Shown one piece after another: positions 23,104 through 31,235 of a stretch of DNA of 34,485 nucleotides. A program made the translations under genes and the position numbers. Source of the stretch: Propionibacteriaceae bacterium UBA5174 (GTDB lineage: Bacteria; Actinomycetota; Actinomycetes; Propionibacteriales; Propionibacteriaceae); NCBI GenBank assembly GCA_002413345.1, contig DHWU01000042.1, positions 1 through 34,485 on the forward strand, read 5' to 3'. Within the stretch, counting starts at the first letter, position 1. Every line of letters begins with the position of its first letter. The notes under the pieces are model-generated. The model searched no databases. It was not told the origin of the DNA and worked only from the letters and a program-made list of their open reading frames with translations.

Positions 23104-23909
23104 ACACTTTGCTGATCGTCTTCGCGGGCCTGTTCGGGCTGGCGGTGGGCTCCTTCGTTAACGTCGTGGCCTACCGGGTGCCAGCTGGCAGGTCGTTGTT
23201 GACGCCGAGTAGTTGCCCATCCTGTGGCGCACCAATTCGGGCCTGGCAGAACATTCCCGTGGCGAGTTGGCTTTTGCTACGTGGACGTTGTGCAAGTTGT
23301 CGCGAGCCCATCTCTGCGCGTTACCCGCTCGTCGAGGCAGTGACGGGTGCTTTCTTTGCCCTCCTCGCTTGGTACGTGCCGGCAGTGCTGGGGCTGTCCG
23401 GTATTCCTGCGGTGCTGGTCTGGTTGGCGTTCGCCTGGTTTGCAGCGGCCAGTTGCGCGTTGGTGTTGATTGACCTAGACACCCGCAGGCTGCCGAACGT
23501 AATCGTGCTGCCTAGCTATGTCGTGGGGTTGTTGTTGTTTAGCTTGGCGTGCGTCTTCGGCGCGGATTGGTGGTCGTTACTCCGGGCCGTGGTAGGCATG
23601 GTTGCGATGTACTTTGCGTACGGCCTGATTCGTTTGATCCGCCCAGATGGAATGGGTGGCGGTGACGTGAAGCTGGCCGGTGTGGCTGGCTTGTTCTTGG
23701 GCTGGCTCGGCTGGGGTTCGCTAGGTGTTGGCTGGTTGGCCGCCTTCTTGTTGGGCGGGGTGTTTGGAATTGCCTTGATTGTTGGTGGTCGGGCGCGGCG
23801 GGACACAGCTGTTCCGTTTGGGCCTTGGCTGTTGGCCGGGGCTTGGGTAGGAATCTGGTTCGGTGGTTGGATCTGGCATTCCTACGCCGCGCTGACCGGG
23901 CTGGCGTGA
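23100..23909 (+). CDS. pilD: Prepilin peptidase / N-methyltransferase
   Basis: A 269-residue polytopic membrane protease that cuts prepilin leaders after Gly and methylates the new N-terminus. It starts with GLAVGSFVNVVAYRVP, has the two-pair zinc motif CPSC...CASC (NIPVASWLLLRGRCASC), and carries both catalytic aspartates of the A24 family: IDLDTRRLPN and GMGGGDVKLAG (the GxGD motif). The ATG overlaps the previous stop by 4 bp and has a GGGAGG site; a frame running upstream to 22788 would lie inside the previous gene and is a shadow. It precedes pilM by 16 bp. Confidence 0.96.
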   Translation: MNTLLIVFAGLFGLAVGSFVNVVAYRVPAGRSLLTPSSCPSCGAPIRAWQNIPVASWLLLRGRCASCREPISARYPLVEAVTGAFFALLAWYVPAVLGLSGIPAVLVWLAFAWFAAASCALVLIDLDTRRLPNVIVLPSYVVGLLLFSLACVFGADWWSLLRAVVGMVAMYFAYGLIRLIRPDGMGGGDVKLAGVAGLFLGWLGWGSLGVGWLAAFLLGGVFGIALIVGGRARRDTAVPFGPWLLAGAWVGIWFGGWIWHSYAALTGLA

Positions 23910-23925
23910 GCGGAAGGATTTTGGC

Positions 23926-24927
23926 ATGACGGGAAGGCTGATCGGTCTTGAACTTGCCGAGGAAAGCGTCCGCGCAGTCGAGGTGACTGGCGGACGCGAG
24001 CCAATGCTGGTGGCTGCCGGTGAGGTGCTGCTGCCGAGCGGGGCTGCGCGGGATTCTGAGGTGCTGGACGTCGACGCAGTCGCCATGGCGCTCACCCAAC
24101 TATGGGTGCAATCGAAATTCAAGAGCCGCAAGGTGGTGTTGTCGGTGGCCAGTCGACGGCTACTGGTTCGTGAATACACAGCGCCCAACCTTCCGCCGGA
24201 TCAACTGAAGGCAGCACTGCCCTACGAAGCGCAGGACCTGTTGCCGGTGCCCGCAGACCAAGCGGTCTTGGACTTCTATCCGCTGGAGATCGAGGGCAAA
24301 CAGGCCAAAGGTCTGTTGGTTGCTGGCGCGGCCGAAGGCATCGAAGGCATGATCGCCGCGGTACGCAAGGCGAAACTTTGGGTGGCTGATGTCGATTTTC
24401 TGCCGTTTGGGTTGGCGCGAGTCGTGGGCAGGGTAATCGCCGCGGGGTTTGGCCCAGTGGCTGTGGCTGCAATCGGTGAACACACCACAAGCTTTGTAGT
24501 GGCCACCGACGGCATCCCGCAATATGCCCGGATCATTCCGGTGGATGTAATGGCCGGGTTGCACGCCACGATGGCGGCAAGGGGCGAGTTTGGTGAGGCC
24601 GGTCCGGCCGCGACCGCGCGCCGGGCAAGTTCGGACGCAGCGCCCGGGCTGGATCCGTCCGTGCAAGATTTGGTCGGTCGGCTTCGAGATACGTTGAATT
24701 TCTGCAGACGAAACGGGCAAAGACTCTCGCCGCGGAAGTTGTACATCACAGGTGCGTTGGCGTTGGTGCCTGAGGTCCAAGCCGCGTTGACTGACGGTTT
24801 GGGTATCGAAATCCAGCCGCTGGTCCCGACTGAAGTCATTCCCGTAGCCAGCGACCTGACTGACAAAGATCTTCCAGCGAGCCTAGTCGGTGCCTTGGGA
24901 GTCACTTTGGGGGTGGCAAAGTCATGA
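23926..24927 (+). CDS. pilM: Type IV pilus assembly protein PilM
   Basis: A 333-residue cytoplasmic protein of the actin/FtsA-like ATPase fold that forms the ring under the pilus platform and binds the N-terminus of PilN. Family features are the GLELAEESVRAVEV phosphate-1-type opening, the SRRLLVREYTAPNLPPDQLKAALPYEAQDLLP segment, VAAIGEHTTSFVVATDG and YITGALALVPEVQAAL near the end. A GGAAGG site precedes the ATG, and the gene overlaps pilN by 4 bp. Confidence 0.93.
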   Translation: MTGRLIGLELAEESVRAVEVTGGREPMLVAAGEVLLPSGAARDSEVLDVDAVAMALTQLWVQSKFKSRKVVLSVASRRLLVREYTAPNLPPDQLKAALPYEAQDLLPVPADQAVLDFYPLEIEGKQAKGLLVAGAAEGIEGMIAAVRKAKLWVADVDFLPFGLARVVGRVIAAGFGPVAVAAIGEHTTSFVVATDGIPQYARIIPVDVMAGLHATMAARGEFGEAGPAATARRASSDAAPGLDPSVQDLVGRLRDTLNFCRRNGQRLSPRKLYITGALALVPEVQAALTDGLGIEIQPLVPTEVIPVASDLTDKDLPASLVGALGVTLGVAKS

Positions 24928-25577
24928 GTTGGCGCAAATCGAGCAAAGTCTTGACGGTCGGTGGTGTCCCACGACTGAGCCTGCTGCCGCGGGAAGAAGT
25001 TGAAAACCGGTCACGCAGGGCGCTGCGAATGACTTGGTTGCGGACCTTCATGGTGGTGTCGGCGGTGATCGCGCTTTCCGCGCTGGTTGGCCTGGGCTGG
25101 ATGGTTGAGGCTGGTGCGGTTCAGACCTCGGCGGCAGCGGAGTCGACGCAGCTGCAGTCAGAGGCTGCCAGGTATTCGGAGGCCGCCCAGCTGGGTGGTG
25201 AGATCCAGGGCTTGGAGAAGATGCGCGCCCAAGCTGGCAGTAATGACTTGGCTTGGGCGTCACTGATCGATGAGATCAAGGCCGTGCTGCCAGCAGGGGT
25301 GACTCTGACCGGGTTCAAGCTCGCCCCTGGTGCCGCCCCGAAGTCCGGTACGGCGCCAACTGCGCAGGTGGGTCTGACTGGCACCCTCACCTTCTCCGCT
25401 TCGAACACTGCCTTGCAGGCTCAGACCGTTACCCGGCTGCGCGCAGTGCCGGGTTTCTTGGCGGTGGACGCAGGCGCGCTCTCGGCGGGCGGTGCTGCGG
25501 GGACTTACACCTTTGCGGTGACCTTCAGCGCTGACCAGAGCCGCTATACGGGCCGATTCGGGAAGGTTGGAGGTTGA
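24924..25577 (+). CDS. pilN: Type IV pilus assembly protein PilN
   Basis: A 217-residue bitopic protein with a cytoplasmic N-terminus carrying the PilM-docking motif (PRLSLLPREE, the family's INLLPWRE), one transmembrane helix near 38-60, a coiled coil near 65-100 and a periplasm-equivalent ferredoxin-like domain (LTGFKLAP ... LTGTLTFSASNTALQAQTVTRLRAVPGF). It is longer than typical Gram-negative PilN. With PilM and PilO it forms the alignment subcomplex, here without PilP or PilQ as expected in a monoderm. Start ATG is set by the ATGA overlap. Confidence 0.9.
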   Translation: MSWRKSSKVLTVGGVPRLSLLPREEVENRSRRALRMTWLRTFMVVSAVIALSALVGLGWMVEAGAVQTSAAAESTQLQSEAARYSEAAQLGGEIQGLEKMRAQAGSNDLAWASLIDEIKAVLPAGVTLTGFKLAPGAAPKSGTAPTAQVGLTGTLTFSASNTALQAQTVTRLRAVPGFLAVDAGALSAGGAAGTYTFAVTFSADQSRYTGRFGKVGG

Positions 25578-25579
25578 TC

Positions 25580-26188
25580 ATGGAAATGCCGAGAAGAGTG
25601 ATCAATTTGGTCGGCGCAGCGGTGGTTGCTTTGATCCTGATCGCCGGAATGTCGTTGGCGGTGTTGCCGCTAATGAACACGGCCAAGGCTTCCGCTGACC
25701 AAGCATTGGCGGCGACCACCGCCAATGAGGCCACCCGAGTCAGGGTGGCGAAACTGGCAGAGCAGAACACGAAGCTTGACGAGCTCCGTTCTGAGTTGGC
25801 GAATCTGCGGCTGCAGCTGACCGCGGACGACGAACGACTTGACGCGTCGGCACTGGCGGCGGCCGCAGCGAGGTCTTCGGGGGCGACGGTCACCGCGATA
25901 ACTTTCGGTGAGCGGCAGGTATTTGCCGCACCCACTGGTGGTGGAATCGGCGCAGACGGTTCAGCCACCACCGCTAAAGCCACCGCCACTGCTAGCACGG
26001 CACAGGTGCAGGTCCCAGTCACTTTTGAAGCCGAGGCATCGAGCCTGACCCAGGCTGCCAGCTTCATCGACGGGCTGCGGACCGGATCAAGGCTGTTGCA
26101 GGTTGTTCAAGCCGAATGTAGCTCGACAAATGACGCCAAGCGGTTCACGGTCACTGTAGACGCTTTGATCTTCTCAGCGAAGGGATGA
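25580..26188 (+). CDS. pilO: Type IV pilus assembly protein PilO-like
   Basis: A 202-residue bitopic protein: cytoplasmic start, transmembrane helix near 12-35, a coiled coil near 45-85 (KLAEQNTKLDELRSELANLRLQL), then a ferredoxin-like domain with VPVTFEAEASSLTQAASFIDGLRTG, the PilO-type strand/helix. It is identified by position after pilN and by layout. A TTG at 25574 is in frame, but the ATG at 25580 is 6 nt from GGAGG and is preferred. It would bind PilN and tie the platform to the fibre exit. Confidence 0.85.
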   Translation: MEMPRRVINLVGAAVVALILIAGMSLAVLPLMNTAKASADQALAATTANEATRVRVAKLAEQNTKLDELRSELANLRLQLTADDERLDASALAAAAARSSGATVTAITFGERQVFAAPTGGGIGADGSATTAKATATASTAQVQVPVTFEAEASSLTQAASFIDGLRTGSRLLQVVQAECSSTNDAKRFTVTVDALIFSAKG

Positions 26189-26195
26189 TTCAGCT

Positions 26196-27344
26196 GTGTC
26201 TGTGTCACCAATCCCGGGGAGCGAAACCTCATCGATCCCGGCAGAGACTCTGGATCCGATCCTGGTCGCCGCCTCGGATCTGGGTGCCTCCGATATTCAC
26301 CTCTCGGCTAATGCCGCCCCGCTCATTCGCCTGAACGGTGATCTGGTGGCACTGCCGGGTTACACCCAGGCGCTGTCTGGGGAGTGGCTGGAGCAGGCGC
26401 TATTGCGGATTATGGGGCCGGACAAGCGGGCAGCATTTGCCGCTGAAAGAGAAGTGGATCTGTCTTATGCTCTGCCGCATGGACGCCGCGTCCGGGTCAA
26501 TGTCTTTCGTCAGTACGGCGGAATCGCGGCCGCGATGCGGCTCCTGCCGGAGCGTATCCCGTCGCTGGAGGATCTGGGCATCCCCGCGGTAGCTGCGCAC
26601 TTGGCATTGCGTCCACGCGGGCTCGTGCTGGTTGTTGGAGCTGCTGGCTCGGGAAAGTCCACCACCTTGGCTGCGATGATCGACTTGGTGAATCGAGAAC
26701 GTTGCGGACACATCATCTCGGTGGAAGACCCGATTGAGTACCGCCACTATTCCCGCAATTGTCTAGTGCATCAACGCGAGATCGGTGCCGATACCGATTC
26801 CTTCGGGGCTGCTTTACGACACATCCTTCGGCAGGACCCCGATGTGGTCATGATCGGCGAATTGAGGGATTCAGAGTCCATTTCGATCGCGCTGACTGCA
26901 GCCGAGACCGGTCAGCTGGTGCTTGGGACTCTGCATACTCAAGGCGCGGCCAAGACCATCGACCGGATCATTGACTCTTTTCCACCTGGGCAGCAAACCC
27001 AGATCCGGTCGCAGCTGAGCGACACTCTGCGGGGGGTAATCAGTCAGACCCTGCTGCCACGGGCGGACGGGAGCGGGCGCGTATTGGCAACCGAAGTGCT
27101 GGTCCACACCGATGCAGTCGGCAACTTGATCAGAGAGGCTCAACTGCCGCAACTGCAGACGGTGATGCAGACTTCTTCCCAACTCGGAATGCACACTCTT
27201 GATCAGAGTCTCCAGGACCTGGTGCGTCGCGGTGTGGTGGCTAGAGAGGTGGCCGCCGAGTACGCCAGTGACTCCGAAGCGCTCGACGGGGTTTTGGTTG
27301 ACCAGACCGCAGAGCCGATATCGGCTGCGAAGTGGGGGGTGTGA
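26196..27344 (+). CDS. pilT: Type IV pilus retraction ATPase PilT
   Basis: A 382-residue hexameric secretion-type ATPase that disassembles pili. Walker A is GAAGSGKSTT, the Asp box is SVEDPIEYRH, Walker B is DPDVVMIGELRD and the His box is LGTLHT. A C-terminal AVGNLIREAQLPQL is the PilT hallmark (family AIRNLIRE), which PilB lacks. The N-terminal domain (SDLGASDIHLSANAAPLIRLNGDLV) is the PAS-like one. The start is a GTG, 7 bp after pilO, with AGGGA about 10 nt away. Confidence 0.94.
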   Translation: MSVSPIPGSETSSIPAETLDPILVAASDLGASDIHLSANAAPLIRLNGDLVALPGYTQALSGEWLEQALLRIMGPDKRAAFAAEREVDLSYALPHGRRVRVNVFRQYGGIAAAMRLLPERIPSLEDLGIPAVAAHLALRPRGLVLVVGAAGSGKSTTLAAMIDLVNRERCGHIISVEDPIEYRHYSRNCLVHQREIGADTDSFGAALRHILRQDPDVVMIGELRDSESISIALTAAETGQLVLGTLHTQGAAKTIDRIIDSFPPGQQTQIRSQLSDTLRGVISQTLLPRADGSGRVLATEVLVHTDAVGNLIREAQLPQLQTVMQTSSQLGMHTLDQSLQDLVRRGVVAREVAAEYASDSEALDGVLVDQTAEPISAAKWGV

Positions 27345-27347
27345 TTA

Positions 27348-28583
27348 ATGCCTGTAACGTTCGAATCGTTCAACTATCGAGCAGTAGACAGCGCTAGCGG
27401 CGCTTCCGTGCGCGGCACTTTGGAGGCGTCCAACGAGGCTGCCGTGGTTACCAAGCTGCACGCCCAGGGCCTGGTGCCATTAGACGTGCGCCCAGTCAGC
27501 ACCTCTGGACTGAACCGGGAGATCACCATCTTTGGTGGGCGTCGGCGGGTGAAACTCAAGCCACTGGCATTGTTTGCACGGCAGTTGTCGAACTTGATCA
27601 ACGCTGGCCTGCCTCTGATGCGTGCGCTGGTGGTGCTGACTGATCAGACCGACGATCCCGCGGTCCGTTCGGCGCTTCGCGGTGTGCAATCTGATCTGGA
27701 ATCTGGCATGGCATTCTCTGCCGCTTTGGCTAGACAGCCGCAAGCTTTTCCCCCTCTGATGGTGAGTCTGGTTCGAGTGGGTGAGGCTGGCGGGTTCTTG
27801 GGCGATTCCCTGAAGATGGTCGCTGACACCTATCGATCTGATGCCGAACTGCAGGACAAGCTCAAGGCTGCCTCCACTTACCCACTGGTGGTCTTAATCA
27901 TCGCGATCCTCGCAATGATTGGCATGATCACCTTCATCGTTCCGGTCTTTGAGCAGATGTTTGCCTCGTTAGGTGGCCAACTGCCTTGGCCAACTCAGGT
28001 GCTGGTGACGGTCTCACGGAACATGGCCTGGATCCTGCCGGTGCTGGCCGTCTTGGGCGTCGGTGGCTGGGCTTGGTGGGTGCGTAACCGCAACACTGAG
28101 CGGATCCGCAAGGTAGTGGGGCCGCTCACGCTCCGGATGCCCATCTTCGGCAAATTGGCGACCAAGGTGGCCGTCTCGCGGTTCTCCCGGAACTTGGCGA
28201 TGATGTTAAAGGCTGGCGTGCCCCTATTGCAGGCCCTGGACACGGTTGGGCAGACCTCTAACAACTGGGCGGTCGAACGAGCGTTGGACGCCATTGAAGT
28301 GTCCGTGCGGGAAGGACGCTCTTTCGCTGGGCCGTTGGCCCGATCAGGCATCTTTCCGGCCTTGGTGTCGCAGATGGTTGCCGTCGGTGAAGAGTCAGGC
28401 ACTCTGCCCGAGATGTTGGCCAGTATCGCCGACATGTACGACGCCGAGGTGAAATCGGCCACTGAACAGCTGGCGAGCGTACTGGAGCCCATCTTGATCG
28501 TCACCGTAGGGATCATGATCGGCTCGATGGTATTGGCGCTGTACATGCCAATCTTTGGCATCTACTCCCAAATGACTGGGTAG
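27348..28583 (+). CDS. pilC: Type IV pilus platform protein PilC
   Basis: A 411-residue inner-platform protein with two GspF/PilC four-helix domains (about 75-190 and 275-400) and three hydrophobic stretches (180-205, 225-245, 380-405). The FARQLSNLINAGLPLMRAL, LVRVGEAGGFL and matching FSRNLAMMLKAGVPLLQALD and QMVAVGEESGTL motifs are diagnostic. It follows pilT by 3 bp and ends the plus-strand operon, tail to tail with pilB. Confidence 0.95.
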   Translation: MPVTFESFNYRAVDSASGASVRGTLEASNEAAVVTKLHAQGLVPLDVRPVSTSGLNREITIFGGRRRVKLKPLALFARQLSNLINAGLPLMRALVVLTDQTDDPAVRSALRGVQSDLESGMAFSAALARQPQAFPPLMVSLVRVGEAGGFLGDSLKMVADTYRSDAELQDKLKAASTYPLVVLIIAILAMIGMITFIVPVFEQMFASLGGQLPWPTQVLVTVSRNMAWILPVLAVLGVGGWAWWVRNRNTERIRKVVGPLTLRMPIFGKLATKVAVSRFSRNLAMMLKAGVPLLQALDTVGQTSNNWAVERALDAIEVSVREGRSFAGPLARSGIFPALVSQMVAVGEESGTLPEMLASIADMYDAEVKSATEQLASVLEPILIVTVGIMIGSMVLALYMPIFGIYSQMTG

Positions 28584-28605
28584 CCGGCCAAGACCCCCGA
28601 CCGGC
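28583..28605. terminator. Weak hairpin between pilC and pilB
   Basis: GCCGG (28583-28587) and CCGGC (28601-28605) can pair around a 13-nt loop within the 27-bp gap between the convergent stops. It is short and has no U-tract, so a terminator role is only suggested by position. Confidence 0.35.
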
Positions 28606-28610
28606 AAAGG

Positions 28611-30311
28611 TCAGACGGTGACTCGCAGTACCTCGGCAATGGTGGTCAGCCCCTGGGCGACTTTGGTCCAACCGTCCTCGCGTAAACCCACCATTCCTTG
28701 AGACACAGCCATCTCCCGAACCTCGGCAGCAGAGGCATTTCGGACGGCCAACTGCCCGATTTCCTCGGTGACCTGGAGAATTTCGTGCAAAGCGACGCGG
28801 CCGCGATAACCGGTGCCAGCACAAGACAGGCAGCCGACTGGCTTGTAAAGCTGGGGCAGATTGTCTGGGTCGAATTCGATACCCACTCGGGTGAGCGTTT
28901 GCGGGTCGGCCGGAATCTCTTCTCGGCAACGCAGGCAAAGCCGTCGAGCCAAGCGCTGAGCGATCACGATCGATAGAGCCGAGCCAACCAGATAGGGCTC
29001 CGATCCGATCTCGATCAGCCTGGTTAGCGCGCTGGGGGCGTCATTAGTATGCAAAGTGGACAACACCAGGTGGCCGGTCAGAGCCGCCTCGATTGAGGTG
29101 ATCGCAGTTTCCTGGTCGCGGATTTCGCCAACCAGAACCACGTCAGGGTCACAACGGAGCACGGCCCGCAGCGTGGAAGCGAAAGTCAGTCCAGCCCGAT
29201 GATTGACTTGAACCTGGCTGATTCCTGGGATCCGATACTCGACGGGATCCTCGATGGTGATCACGTTCACCTTTGAATTGGCAATCTCGTCCAGAGAAGC
29301 ATGCAGGGTGGTCGACTTGCCAGATCCGGTGGGACCGGTGGCCAGGATCAAACCGTGCGGACGCGAGATAGCCTCGCGGAACCGGCGCTCGTTTTCTGGC
29401 GACATCGCGAGGTCTTTCATGGTGATTGACCCGGCCGCTGTATCTAGGATTCGCATCACCACCTTCTCGCCCCAGACCGTTGGCAAGGTGGCTACTCGAA
29501 GATCAACCGTGCGGTCATGGTGCACAAAGGAGATCCGGCCGTCTTGTGGGCGGCGGCGTTCAGCGATATCGATCCGGGCCATGATCTTCAACCGGGAGAT
29601 GATGCCGTCCTGAATGCCCCGGTCGGCCCGCTGCATCTCGTTGAGCACTCCATCGATCCGGAATCGAACTGTCAGGTCATGTTGGCCTGGTTCGATGTGA
29701 ATATCGCTGGCTCGGTCATCAATCGCCTGGGCGATCAGTAGGTTGACGAAACGCACCACCGGTGCGTCAGATTGGTCGTCGCCGGAATCACCGAGTTCTG
29801 TGGACTGGAGAGCGATGTCCTCCTCCATCTCGGCGGAGATTTCGCTCAGTTCGTCATCGGATCGCAAATACCGTTCGAAGATTTGTTGCAGATCACTTCG
29901 AGTTACCACTACCGGCTCAATCGGGTAGGCGGTAACGCTGGACACATCGTCCATGGCCACAATGTCAGTCGGGTCGACCATCCCCAGCACCAAGACCTGG
30001 GATCGGGTCGGTTGGTCGTCGAGTCGCCGGTAACTCTCCGCCGCACGGAGCTCAATCGGGACCAGTAGGTGTCTACGGCACAGCGAACTGGGCACCAACT
30101 CCAACACCGACTGATCGGGGCGGACCGCGCCTAGGTCGAAGAATTCCCGACCGCTGGATATCGCCACCGCCTGAGCCAGTTGCTGATCAGTGATCAGATT
30201 GCGTTCCAAGAGCAGAGTCTTCAGATCGGCGTTGGGACGTTGGGCGAGAATCGTCTGCAGAGTGGTTTCGGGAAATCCACCCTGCACCAGCGCATCAGTC
30301 AAAGTGATCAT
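28611..30311 (-). CDS. pilB: Type IV pilus extension ATPase PilB
   Basis: A 566-residue ATPase that powers pilus assembly. The N-terminal MshEN-type domain (about 1-140, LKTLLLERNLITDQQLAQAV) has lost the classical RLG start of the c-di-GMP-binding motif. The ATPase shows Walker A TGPTGSGKSTT, Asp box TIEDPVEYRI, Walker B DPDVVLVGEIRD, His box LVLSTLHTND and a C-terminal tetracysteine zinc motif (CLRC...CLSC). The ATG at 30311 has GAGGGG 5 nt upstream; frame continues upstream to 30338 without a ribosome site. Its convergent position outside the main operon allows separate control of extension. Confidence 0.95.
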   Translation of the reverse strand: MITLTDALVQGGFPETTLQTILAQRPNADLKTLLLERNLITDQQLAQAVAISSGREFFDLGAVRPDQSVLELVPSSLCRRHLLVPIELRAAESYRRLDDQPTRSQVLVLGMVDPTDIVAMDDVSSVTAYPIEPVVVTRSDLQQIFERYLRSDDELSEISAEMEEDIALQSTELGDSGDDQSDAPVVRFVNLLIAQAIDDRASDIHIEPGQHDLTVRFRIDGVLNEMQRADRGIQDGIISRLKIMARIDIAERRRPQDGRISFVHHDRTVDLRVATLPTVWGEKVVMRILDTAAGSITMKDLAMSPENERRFREAISRPHGLILATGPTGSGKSTTLHASLDEIANSKVNVITIEDPVEYRIPGISQVQVNHRAGLTFASTLRAVLRCDPDVVLVGEIRDQETAITSIEAALTGHLVLSTLHTNDAPSALTRLIEIGSEPYLVGSALSIVIAQRLARRLCLRCREEIPADPQTLTRVGIEFDPDNLPQLYKPVGCLSCAGTGYRGRVALHEILQVTEEIGQLAVRNASAAEVREMAVSQGMVGLREDGWTKVAQGLTTIAEVLRVTV

Positions 30312-30422
30312 GTGTGCCCCTCGTTGGTCACCGCGCATGCTTGAAATCTAAGTGATTATGCCAAGAATCAGTTTAGTTCCGGAGCGCACCCAGCGTGACC
30401 GGTTCGCCTGATGGAGTCTGGG

Positions 30423-31178
30423 CTAGATCGACTCGGCTGCCAGCCAGGCCGCACCGATGATCCCAGCGCGGTTAAGCAGCGCCGCAGGGACAATCGGAGC
30501 GTTGAGATTCAACTTCGGCAGAAACTCTTCGGCCTGTCTAGACACTCCGCCGCCGACCACGAATAGGTCTGGCCAGAACAACCTTTCCAGCGTTTCGTAG
30601 TAACGCTGCAGCCGGGGAAGGTACTCGGCAAAGCTAAGCCCTTCGGCAGTCTTGACTGACGCCGCTGCCCGAGTTTCGGCGTCGAAACCGTCGATTTCCA
30701 GATGTCCGAGTTCGGTGTTGGGTACCAAGACCCCGCGGTTGATCAGTGCTGAACCGATGCCAGTACCCAAAGTCGTCACCAGGACAACTCCGTCGGCTCC
30801 TCTGGCCGCACCGAACCTGACTTCAGCGATGCCAGCAGCGTCAGCGTCATTGACCACCACCACTGCTCGACCCAGCTGGTTAGCGAAGATTTCAGCAGCC
30901 GGCGCATCGATCCACGAAGGGTCGATGTTGGCCGCTGAGCGGGTAATGCCGTGGGTGACCACGGCCGGAACGGTGATTCCAATGGGGGTATCAGGATCGA
31001 TGTCGGCGAACGAATCGACGATTTGAGCAACGATCCTGGCGACGTTGGCTGGCGTGGAGTGCCGCGGTGTGGGGATCCTCACGCGAGCGGTAGCGAAATC
31101 GCCGCGGATGAGGTCTACGGCAGCGCCTTTGATGCCGGAGCCGCCGACATCGATTCCCAACACAGCCCGTGAACTCAC
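30423..31178 (-). CDS. ppgK: Polyphosphate glucokinase
   Basis: A 251-residue ROK-family kinase that phosphorylates glucose with polyphosphate or ATP, common in actinobacteria. GIDVGGSGIKGAAVD is the phosphate loop, VNDADAAGIAE the sugar-binding Asn-Asp, VVLVTTLGTGIGSALI the adenosine motif, and VLVPNTELGHLEIDGFDAE the polyphosphate-glucokinase-specific block in place of the ROK zinc cysteines. A TTG at 31184 and GTG at 31178 are both in frame; GTG 31178 is chosen because TAGGGT lies exactly 6 nt upstream. It is divergent from galE. Glucose 6-phosphate made here feeds pgi and pfk. Confidence 0.92.
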   Translation of the reverse strand: MSSRAVLGIDVGGSGIKGAAVDLIRGDFATARVRIPTPRHSTPANVARIVAQIVDSFADIDPDTPIGITVPAVVTHGITRSAANIDPSWIDAPAAEIFANQLGRAVVVVNDADAAGIAEVRFGAARGADGVVLVTTLGTGIGSALINRGVLVPNTELGHLEIDGFDAETRAAASVKTAEGLSFAEYLPRLQRYYETLERLFWPDLFVVGGGVSRQAEEFLPKLNLNAPIVPAALLNRAGIIGAAWLAAESI

Positions 31179-31184
31179 ATGCAA

Positions 31185-31190
31185 ACCCTA
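31185..31190 (-). promoter_or_regulatory. Leaderless-type -10 box of ppgK (TAGGGT)
   Basis: TAGGGT, read on the minus strand, stands 6 nt before the GTG at 31178 with no ribosome site between. Confidence 0.45.
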
Positions 31191-31203
31191 GCGAGCGCGA
31201 GGG

Positions 31204-31216
31204 GTCGCTTAGCGAC
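31204..31216. promoter_or_regulatory. Palindrome in the divergent ppgK/galE region
   Basis: GTCGCT-T-AGCGAC has perfect 6-bp arms. It lies between the two outward-facing -10 boxes, covering or touching both -35 regions, so a dimeric regulator bound there could affect both promoters. No factor is identified. Confidence 0.4.
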
Positions 31217-31223
31217 ATCCGCC

Positions 31224-31229
31224 TAGACT
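31224..31229 (+). promoter_or_regulatory. Leaderless-type -10 box of galE (TAGACT)
   Basis: TAGACT is followed by exactly 6 nt and then the GTG at 31236. There is no Shine-Dalgarno site in between. Confidence 0.5.
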
Positions 31230-31235
31230 CACTCT

